A DNA stretch of 64,000 bases. Source: Shinella zoogloeoides (GTDB lineage: Bacteria > Pseudomonadota > Alphaproteobacteria > Rhizobiales > Rhizobiaceae). Made by a program: the position numbers and the translations under genes. Where the stretch lies: contig NZ_CP086610.1 in the NCBI RefSeq assembly GCF_020883495.1, forward strand, positions 2,833,501 to 2,897,500, given 5' to 3'. The notes under the pieces were generated by a model that was not told where the DNA came from, made no database searches, and worked only from the letters and a program-made list of their open reading frames with translations. Shown piece by piece: positions 55,622-64,000 of this stretch; positions within the stretch are counted from its first letter, which is position 1, and each line of letters opens with the position of its first letter.

Positions 55622-56857
55622 ATGGCGCATATCGGTATCGTCGGCGGTGGCCTCATGGGCTGCGCCACAGCGCTCAATCTCATGGAACAGGGCCACAGCG
55701 TCACCATCCTCGAGCGGGATGCGGGCGGCCTGCCGGCCTCGGTCGGCAATGCGGGCATCCTCGCCGTGCCCGAGATCGACCCGCTGGCCCGCGCGGACAT
55801 GCTGCTTTCCATGCCGAAATGGCTGCTCGATCCACTCGGCCCGCTGACGCTGCGCTGGCAGGACCTGCCGGCGCTGACGCCCTGGCTCATCCGCTTCCTG
55901 CGCTCCGCCCGCCCCGGCACGGCGGCGGCCGGCCGCGACGCGCTGCTGACACTGATGAAGACGGCCGAGGCCGACCATATCCGCCTCGGCAATTTCGCCG
56001 GCATTTCCGGCCATATCCGCGACACCGGCGCGCTGACCGTCTTCGACAGCGTCGCCGCCCGCGACAAAACCTTCGCCCACGAAACCGAAAACGCGAAGCT
56101 GATCGGCTGCAATGTCGAGAAACTGGATGTGGAGGAAGCCCGCCGCCGCGTGCCCGCCCTGCAAGGCGCTTTCGCCGGCGCCGTCTTCAACGACGGCCAC
56201 AAGACCTTCGACTATCCGCTAACCTTCCTGCGCCGGCTGCAGGCTTCGCTACGCGAGCGCGCGACGCTGGTCGACGCCACCGTCTCCTCGGTGGCGCAAG
56301 CGCAGGACGGCGTCGTCGTGCGCACCGAGGGCGGCCGGGAATTCACCTTCGACAGGCTGGTCATCGCGGCCGGCGTCTGGTCGCGCCGCTTCGTCGCCGA
56401 TCTCGGCCTGAAGGTTCTGCTGGAGACCGAGCGTGGCTACAACACGACCTTCATGAACCCCTCGACCACGCTGGAAATGCCGGTCTTCTTTTCCGAACAC
56501 GGCTTCGTCGCGACACCCTTCGAAAATGCCCTGCGCATCGGCGGCGCGGTGGAGCTTGCCTCGCCGGACGCCCCCGCGAACTACAAGCGCGCCGCCGCCA
56601 TGCGGAAGAGGATGCGCCGCTACGTGCCCGATCTCCAGGAAGAAGGCGGCACGGAATGGATGGGTCGGCGTCCTTCGACACCCGACTCGCTCCCCGTCAT
56701 CAGCCTGCATCCGCGCGACCCGCGCATTGCCTTCGCCTTCGGCCACGGCCATGTCGGCCTGACGCTTTCGGCAACAACCGGCCGCCATGTCGCGCGCCTT
56801 CTTTCCGGCGAGAGCGATGCCGCGCTCGCCCCCTTCTCCATCGCCCGCTTCCAGTAA
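55622..56857 (+). CDS. FAD-dependent oxidoreductase (DadA/amino-acid oxidase-like)
   Basis: A 411-residue DAO-family flavoenzyme. The FAD-binding GxGxxG motif opens the protein (IGIVGGGLMGCATALNLMEQ, then VTILERD). The C-terminal FAD contact is IAFAFGHGHVGLTLSATTGR, and the central VIAAGVWSRRFVADLG is typical of D-amino-acid dehydrogenases. It probably oxidises a D-amino or secondary amine and passes electrons to the respiratory chain. The substrate is unknown. The gene lies 30 bases from the nucleoside hydrolase gene, with which it may be cotranscribed, though the link between the two activities is unclear. Confidence 0.87.
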   Translation: MAHIGIVGGGLMGCATALNLMEQGHSVTILERDAGGLPASVGNAGILAVPEIDPLARADMLLSMPKWLLDPLGPLTLRWQDLPALTPWLIRFLRSARPGTAAAGRDALLTLMKTAEADHIRLGNFAGISGHIRDTGALTVFDSVAARDKTFAHETENAKLIGCNVEKLDVEEARRRVPALQGAFAGAVFNDGHKTFDYPLTFLRRLQASLRERATLVDATVSSVAQAQDGVVVRTEGGREFTFDRLVIAAGVWSRRFVADLGLKVLLETERGYNTTFMNPSTTLEMPVFFSEHGFVATPFENALRIGGAVELASPDAPANYKRAAAMRKRMRRYVPDLQEEGGTEWMGRRPSTPDSLPVISLHPRDPRIAFAFGHGHVGLTLSATTGRHVARLLSGESDAALAPFSIARFQ

Positions 56858-56887
56858 GCACCCCAAACGACATAGAAAGAACCCACC

Positions 56888-57838
56888 GTGCACAAGGTCA
56901 TTTTCGATACGGACCCCGGCGTCGACGACGCCATGGCGCTTCTCTTCCTGCACAATCATCCCGAAATCGACCTCATCGGCATCACCACCGTCTTCGGCAA
57001 TGCCGCCATCGAGACGACGACACGCAACGCGCTGTTCCTGAAGCGCGAATGGGGCATCGGCGCGCCGGTCGCCCGCGGCGAGGGCAAGACCTACAACCCG
57101 ATGCGCAACCCCACCGACTGGCCTGTGATGATCCACGGCCATGACGGCCTCGGCAATATCGACGTGCCCGAGACGATCGACCTGCCCGTCGATCCGCGCC
57201 CGGCGCACCGCTTCATCATCGAGACCGTGCGCGCCAATCCGGGCGAGGTGACGCTGATCGCCGTCGGCCGCATGTCCAACCTCGCCTATGCGCTGAAGGA
57301 AGACCCGGAGATCGCCGGCCTCGTCAAACAGGTCATCATCATGGGCGGCGCCTTCGACGTGCCCGGCAACATCACGCCCGCCGCCGAGGCCAATATCCAC
57401 GGCGACCCGGAAGCCGCCGATGTGGTGATGGGCGCGGCCTGGAAGGTGGTCGTCGTCGGCCTCGACGTGACGATGAAGACGGTGATGACGCGCAAGCGCC
57501 TCGCCGAACTCACCACGAAGAACGGCAAGCACCTCAAGCTGCTCTCCGACATCTCGCAGTTCTATATCGACTTCTACGGCCAGCACGTGAAGGACGAGGG
57601 CATGGTCGTGCACGATAGCTGCGCCTGCATCTATCTCGTCGCGCCGGACCTCTTCACCACGCGCCCCGGCGCGATCCGCGTGGTCGCCGGCGGCATCGCC
57701 GATGGCCAGACCATCCAGAAACCCGACGCCCGCAGCTTCCCGCCCGGCAACTGGGACGGCCTGCCGAGCCAGCACGCCTGCATCGGCATCGATGCGGAAA
57801 AGGTTATGGCGCTGCTGGATGAGACGCTGGTGCGGTAA
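56888..57838 (+). CDS. Nucleoside hydrolase (IUNH family)
   Basis: A 316-residue enzyme that cleaves the N-glycosidic bond of ribonucleosides to free the base and ribose. The calcium-binding aspartate cluster is in the N-terminal FDTDPGVDDAMALLFL. Further family segments are VTLIAVGRMSNLAYALKE, IIMGGAFDVPGNITPAAEAN (metal and ribose binding) and VHDSCACIYLVAPDLF. It is cytoplasmic (no signal). It starts at a GTG (56888), for which no earlier ATG is available. The preference between purine and pyrimidine nucleosides cannot be told from the sequence. Confidence 0.92.
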   Translation: MHKVIFDTDPGVDDAMALLFLHNHPEIDLIGITTVFGNAAIETTTRNALFLKREWGIGAPVARGEGKTYNPMRNPTDWPVMIHGHDGLGNIDVPETIDLPVDPRPAHRFIIETVRANPGEVTLIAVGRMSNLAYALKEDPEIAGLVKQVIIMGGAFDVPGNITPAAEANIHGDPEAADVVMGAAWKVVVVGLDVTMKTVMTRKRLAELTTKNGKHLKLLSDISQFYIDFYGQHVKDEGMVVHDSCACIYLVAPDLFTTRPGAIRVVAGGIADGQTIQKPDARSFPPGNWDGLPSQHACIGIDAEKVMALLDETLVR

Positions 57839-57861
57839 CGGGAGCGGCACCGGCCAACCAA

Positions 57862-57979
57862 GCCCCTCACCTGCCTGCCGGCATCCTCTCCCCGCAAGCG
57901 GGGCGAGGAGCGATGGGCGCGCTGTTTTCCTCCGTCTCCCCGCTTGCGGGGAGAAGGTCCCGGCAGGGGGATGAGGGGC
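57862..57979. repeat. RIME-like palindromic intergenic element, copy 4
   Basis: The shortest copy, bounded by GCCCCTCAC and GATGAGGGGC. It has CCTCTCCCCGC-aa-GCGGGGCGAGG and CGTCTCCCCGC-tt-GCGGGGAGAAGG close together. It lies between the convergent nucleoside hydrolase and ung genes. Confidence 0.8.
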
Positions 57980-57989
57980 CGTTTCCTCC

Positions 57990-58685
57990 TTACTCCACCG
58001 TTGCCGGCAGTTGCCAGTCGATCGGCGTGCGGCCGTGCTTTTCAAGGAATTCGTTCGCCTTGGAGAACGGCCGCGTGCCGAAGAAGCCGTTATGCGCCGA
58101 AAGCGGCGAGGGATGCGGCGAACGCAGCACGAGATGGCGGCTCTTGTCGACGAAGGCCGCCTTCTTCTGCGCATAGGAACCCCAGAGGATGAAGACGACG
58201 GGCTTTTCCTGCTCGTTGACGGCGCGGATGACCGCATCCGTGAACCGCTCCCAGCCCCGGCCCTGATGGGAGGCCGCACGGCCCATCTCCACCGTCAGCA
58301 CGCTGTTGAGCAGCAGCACGCCCTGCCGCGCCCAATGTTCGAGAAAGCCGTGGCGGGCCGGCGCAATGCCAAGGTCAGACTGCATTTCCTTGTAGATATT
58401 GACGAGCGAGGGCGGCGTGCGCACACCCGGCTGCACGGAAAAGCACAGGCCATGCGCCTGCCCCTCGCCGTGATAGGGATCCTGCCCGAGAATGACGACG
58501 CGCACCTCGTCGAGCGGCGTCAGGTCCAGCGCGCGAAAATATTCCGCCCCCTTCGGGAAAATGCGCCGCCCCTCCTGCTTCTGCTCCAGAAGGAAGCTCT
58601 TCAGCTCGGCCATGTAGGGGCTGGTGAATTCCGCCGCGAGCGGGGCCTTCCAGCTCTCGCCGATCTTGATATCCGTCGCTGCCAT
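57990..58685 (-). CDS. ung: Uracil-DNA glycosylase
   Basis: A 231-residue family 1 UDG that removes uracil from DNA in base-excision repair. The catalytic aspartate is D69 in [16 protein letters not shown], and the histidine lies in [17 protein letters not shown]. The uracil-recognition [11 protein letters not shown] and LWGSYAQ segments are also present. The start at 58685 gives the compact family N-terminus; an upstream ATG at 58757 would add 24 residues without family support. It is followed by a RIME-like repeat. Confidence 0.96.
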   Translation of the reverse strand: MAATDIKIGESWKAPLAAEFTSPYMAELKSFLLEQKQEGRRIFPKGAEYFRALDLTPLDEVRVVILGQDPYHGEGQAHGLCFSVQPGVRTPPSLVNIYKEMQSDLGIAPARHGFLEHWARQGVLLLNSVLTVEMGRAASHQGRGWERFTDAVIRAVNEQEKPVVFILWGSYAQKKAAFVDKSRHLVLRSPHPSPLSAHNGFFGTRPFSKANEFLEKHGRTPIDWQLPATVE

Positions 58686-58765
58686 CGCTCTCTCCTTGAC
58701 GAAGGAGAGTTTAGCGCCGTGCGACGGCAAGGACCGGGCAAACCGCCGGTCATCCACAGCTAATC

Positions 58766-59932
58766 TCAGGCGACGCCCAGCACCGTCATCAGGCTTTTCA
58801 TGCGCGCGGCGGCAAGTTCCGGCCTGTCGAGCACATTCGCACGGTCGGCGAGGCGGAAGACATCGGCATAATGCACGACGCCGCGCGCCGACTGCATGCC
58901 GGCCGGCATGGTGAAATGATCCTGATGGCCGTTCAGCCAGGCAAGGAAGACGACGCCCGCCTTGTAATATTGCGTCGGTGCCTCGAAAATCTTTCGCGAG
59001 AGCGGCACGGTCGGCTCGATGACGGCGCGGAAGGTGGCGACATCGCCCGCCGCCAGCGACGCCAGCGCCTTCGAGGCCTGCGGCGCGACCGCATCGAAAA
59101 TGCCGAGCAGCGCGTGGCTGTATTTCCGCCCGTCGCCCTCGATCAGTTCGGCATAGTTGAAATCGTCGCCCGTAAAGCAGAGCACGCCCTCCGGCAGGCG
59201 GTCGCGCAGCGCTACCTCACAAGCGTTGTCGAGCAGGGAAATCTTAATGCCTTCCACCTTGTCGCGGTTCTCCGCGATGATCGACAGAACCGCATCGAGC
59301 GCCGGCTCGAAGCTTTCCGAACCCCAGTAGCCCCTGAGCTGCGGATCGAACATGTCGCCGAGCCAGTGCAGCACGACCTTGTCCTTCGCCTGACCGAGAA
59401 TGCGGCCATAGACCTTGCGGTAATCGTCCGGCGACTGCGCGATACGGGCAAGCGCGCGGCTCGCCATCATGATCGCCCGGCCGCCGTGTTTTTCCACGAA
59501 GCCGACCTGCTCCTCGTAGGCCTTGACGACATCGTCCAGCGAACGGGCGTCGGCAGGGTTGAGATGGTCCGTGCCCGCGCCGCAGGCAAGGCCCGCACCC
59601 GGCACCGTCTTCGCCTCGGCAAGCGAGCGGCGGATCAATTCCTGCGCGCCGGCCCAGTCGAGACCCATGCCGCGCTGGGCCGTGTCCATCGCCTCGGCGA
59701 TGCGAAAGCCGAGCGACCAGAGATGATGGCGGAAGGCCATGGTGCGCTCCCAGTCGACCGCCGGCGCTTCCCATGGCCGCGTATCGCGACGCGGATCGGA
59801 AACCACGTGGGCGGCGGCATAGGCGATGCGGTTGAAATGCGGGACAGCGGCAGGGCGCTCGGTCGGCATGCCAAGAAGGGAATAGGCTTCGAGACCGCCA
59901 TCGGCACGCGGCAGGGAAAGGCTGATCGGCAT
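58766..59932 (-). CDS. DUF993 family protein (TIM-barrel, dihydrodipicolinate synthase-like)
   Basis: A 388-residue protein that resembles the DUF993 family, distantly related to class I aldolases of the dihydrodipicolinate synthase type. Segments such as [37 protein letters not shown] and [20 protein letters not shown] include the IKIS lysine in the position of a Schiff-base lysine, so lyase or aldolase activity is plausible. No member has a characterised reaction that I know. The ATG at 59932 follows GGGAGGATTTC. It is divergent from a LacI regulator, with matching operators on both sides. Confidence 0.82.
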   Translation of the reverse strand: MPISLSLPRADGGLEAYSLLGMPTERPAAVPHFNRIAYAAAHVVSDPRRDTRPWEAPAVDWERTMAFRHHLWSLGFRIAEAMDTAQRGMGLDWAGAQELIRRSLAEAKTVPGAGLACGAGTDHLNPADARSLDDVVKAYEEQVGFVEKHGGRAIMMASRALARIAQSPDDYRKVYGRILGQAKDKVVLHWLGDMFDPQLRGYWGSESFEPALDAVLSIIAENRDKVEGIKISLLDNACEVALRDRLPEGVLCFTGDDFNYAELIEGDGRKYSHALLGIFDAVAPQASKALASLAAGDVATFRAVIEPTVPLSRKIFEAPTQYYKAGVVFLAWLNGHQDHFTMPAGMQSARGVVHYADVFRLADRANVLDRPELAAARMKSLMTVLGVA

Positions 59933-59957
59933 GAAATCCTCCCGAGGTTTTGAAGGG

Positions 59958-62167
<2,210 letters not shown>

Positions 62168-62173
62168 AGCATC

Positions 62174-63787
62174 ATGAGCAAGCATATCACCCCGCGCCAG
62201 GCCGCAGACCTCATACCCGACGGGGCCGTCGTCTCAGTCTCCTCCTCCTCCGGCCTCGGCTGCCCGGACCTGACGCTGAAGGCCATCGGCGAGCGCTTCG
62301 ACGAGACCGGCCACCCGCGGAACATCACGACGCTGCACCCCATCGCCGCCGGCGACATGAGCGGTATCAAGGGCATCGACTACATCGCCAAGCAGGGACT
62401 GCTCGCCAAGGTACTGGCCGGTTCCTATCCATCCGGCCCCTCCTCCTCCGAGCCACCGCTGATCTGGCAGATGATCACCGGCAACGAAATCCCGGCCTAC
62501 AACATCCCCTCCGGCATCCTCTTCGACATGCACCGCGAGGCCGCCGCCAAGCGCCCCGGCGTCATCACCAAGGTCGGGCTGGATACATTCGTGGACCCCA
62601 CCCGGCAGGGCTGCGCCATGAACGACAAGGCCGGGGCGGAACCGATCGTCGAGAAGATCACCTTCGCCGGCGAGGAATGGCTGTATTTCAAGGCCATCGC
62701 GCCGCAGGTCGCCATCATCCGCGCCACCACGGCGGACGAGCGCGGCAACCTGACCTATGAACATGAGGGGGCCTATCTCGGTGGCCTCGACCAGGCACTC
62801 GCCGCGCGCAACAATGGCGGTATCGTCATCGCGCAGGTCAAGCGCCTCGCCAAGGAAGGCTCGCTGAAGCCGCATGACGTGCGCGTACCGGGCGTGCTGG
62901 TCGACTACGTCGTCGTCGATCCGGAACAGAAGCAGACGACGCAGACGCTCTACGATCCCGCCATTTCCGGCGAAATCTTCCGCCCGCTCGACAGCTTCCG
63001 CGTGCCGGAATTCAACATCCAGAAGGTCATCGCCCGCCGGGTGGCCGAGGAGCTCGAGACCGGCAGCGCCGTCAATCTCGGTTTCGGCATCTCCGCCAAC
63101 GTGCCGCGCATCCTCATGGAAGAGGGCCTGCACGGGGCCGTCACCTGGGTGATCGAACAGGGTGCCGTCGGCGGCGTGCCGCTGCTCGACTTCGCCTTCG
63201 GCTGCGCCTCCAATGCCGACGCCTTCATGCCCTCGCCCTACCAGTTCACCTATTTCCAGGGCGCGGGCTTCGATGCCTCGCTGCTCTCCTTCCTGGAAAT
63301 CGGCAGGGACGGTTCGGTGAATGTCTCCAAACTCTCCTTCCGCCCGCATGTGACGGCCGGCTGCGGCGGCTTCGTCGATATCACGGCACGGGCGAAGAAG
63401 GTCGTCTTCTCCGGCATGTTCAATGCCGGCGCGAAGCTCACTATTGCGGATGGCAAGCTCGTCATCGAGAAGGAAGGAAAGCTGAAGAAGCTGGTCAACG
63501 AGGTCGAGCACGTCACCTTCTCCGGCCCGCGCGGTGTGGCGCAGGGACAGGACATCACGTATGTCACCGAACGCTGCGTGATGAAGCTGACGCCCGAAGG
63601 CATCCTGCTCACCGAGATCGCGCCGGGCGTCGATCTTCAGGCGCATATCCTCGACCAGTCGGAGTTCCCCCTGATCGTCTCGCCGGACCTCAAGGTGATG
63701 GATGCGCGCCTCTTCACCGATGCGCCCATCGGCCTGACGCTGCCGGCAAAGGCGCCGCGCCGGCTTGCGGAGGCGAACCATGGCTGA
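62174..63787 (+). CDS. Acyl-CoA:carboxylate CoA-transferase (YdiF/propionate CoA-transferase type)
   Basis: A 537-residue family I CoA-transferase with alpha and beta parts fused in one chain. The N-terminal half has DGAVVSVSSSSGLGCPDLTL and later GNLTYEHEGAYLGG. The C-terminal half has VNLGFGISANVPRIL and WVIEQGAVGGVPLLD, whose glutamate (in EQGAVGG) is the catalytic thioester-forming residue. It moves CoA between short-chain acids. It starts six bases after the oxidoreductase stop and overlaps the next gene by eight bases, so all are cotranscribed. The acid substrate is unknown. Confidence 0.92.
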   Translation: MSKHITPRQAADLIPDGAVVSVSSSSGLGCPDLTLKAIGERFDETGHPRNITTLHPIAAGDMSGIKGIDYIAKQGLLAKVLAGSYPSGPSSSEPPLIWQMITGNEIPAYNIPSGILFDMHREAAAKRPGVITKVGLDTFVDPTRQGCAMNDKAGAEPIVEKITFAGEEWLYFKAIAPQVAIIRATTADERGNLTYEHEGAYLGGLDQALAARNNGGIVIAQVKRLAKEGSLKPHDVRVPGVLVDYVVVDPEQKQTTQTLYDPAISGEIFRPLDSFRVPEFNIQKVIARRVAEELETGSAVNLGFGISANVPRILMEEGLHGAVTWVIEQGAVGGVPLLDFAFGCASNADAFMPSPYQFTYFQGAGFDASLLSFLEIGRDGSVNVSKLSFRPHVTAGCGGFVDITARAKKVVFSGMFNAGAKLTIADGKLVIEKEGKLKKLVNEVEHVTFSGPRGVAQGQDITYVTERCVMKLTPEGILLTEIAPGVDLQAHILDQSEFPLIVSPDLKVMDARLFTDAPIGLTLPAKAPRRLAEANHG

Positions 63788-64000
63788 GCCGCGCATCCGC
63801 ATCGACATCGACGGCCCTGTCGCGACGATCACCGTCGCACGGCCGGAAAAGCTGAACGCCTTCGACATCGACATGCTGAAGGAGCTTTCCGCCGCCTGCG
63901 ATACGGTGGAAGCCAATGCCAGCGTGCGCGTCGCCATCCTCACCGGCGAGGGCAAGGCCTTTTCCGCCGGCGGCGATATCCGCGCCTGGGCGGGCATGGA
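63780..64000 (+). CDS. Enoyl-CoA hydratase/isomerase family protein (partial, cut by window end)
   Basis: The first 73 residues of a crotonase-fold protein run off the end of the window. The opening MAEPRIRIDIDGPVATITV and RPEKLNAFDIDML, and the oxyanion-hole segment GKAFSAGGDIRAWA, identify the family. It starts eight bases before the CoA-transferase stop, so it is tightly coupled. It probably hydrates or isomerises the CoA thioester made by the previous enzyme. Confidence 0.85.
   Translation, partial: MAEPRIRIDIDGPVATITVARPEKLNAFDIDMLKELSAACDTVEANASVRVAILTGEGKAFSAGGDIRAWAGM

Overview
This 64 kb window is a stretch of high-G+C chromosome from an alphaproteobacterium, almost certainly a member of the Rhizobiaceae (Agrobacterium/Ensifer/Shinella/Rhizobium type). 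The basis is the mixture of typical rhizobial genes (DUF1007 plus NicO metal transporter, an HPE1-like secreted protein, DUF1217 repeat protein, sitABCD behind Mur-like boxes, DUF993, TrhO, UbiA, PurD), many LacI/ABC sugar modules, and four copies of a RIME-like palindromic intergenic element. No rRNA, tRNA, prophage, insertion sequence or CRISPR was seen. The genes are densely packed and nearly all look intact.

Layout. 0-6.7 kb: a LysR regulator, a periplasmic DUF1007 protein with a nickel/cobalt exporter, a GNAT acetyltransferase, a DUF533 protein, KDPG aldolase, a CYTH phosphatase and the tRNA hydroxylase TrhO. 6.9-15.9 kb: a carbohydrate block with a GH1 beta-glucosidase, a Gfo/Idh/MocA oxidoreductase, a sugar-phosphate isomerase/epimerase, a complete ribose-type ABC importer and a divergent LacI regulator, with three different palindromic operators. 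16-22 kb: a soluble globin-coupled chemoreceptor, then a lacI-xylB-xylA operon. 22-30.5 kb: a Tat-exported phosphoesterase, an EmrAB-type efflux pair with divergent TetR, an AraC/GyrI-like regulator, TerC and an SLC13-type carrier. 30.6-33.6 kb: gltX and a class II lysS. 33.6-36.4 kb: a glycine-betaine-type Rieske monooxygenase pair (gbcA-gbcB) preceded by a clear cobalamin riboswitch. 36.5-51.9 kb: mostly housekeeping and hypothetical genes (tsaC/sua5, a FAD-linked 2-hydroxyacid dehydrogenase, a six-repeat DUF1217 protein, ubiA, mipA, purD, glyS). 52-58.7 kb: sitABCD metal importer, an amino-acid oxidase-like enzyme, a nucleoside hydrolase and ung. 58.8-64 kb: a divergent catabolic locus with DUF993 on one side and LacI, Gfo/Idh/MocA oxidoreductase, CoA-transferase and enoyl-CoA hydratase (cut by the window end) on the other.

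The most notable signals are the cobalamin riboswitch in front of gbcAB, which suggests that betaine demethylation is coupled to B12 status (betaine gives glycine, the precursor of 5-aminolevulinate and the corrin ring), and the 58.8-64 kb locus, where matching operators sit inside the -35/-10 spacers of both divergent promoters and the enzyme set does not match a pathway I recognise. All calls come from reading the sequence; no database search was run.
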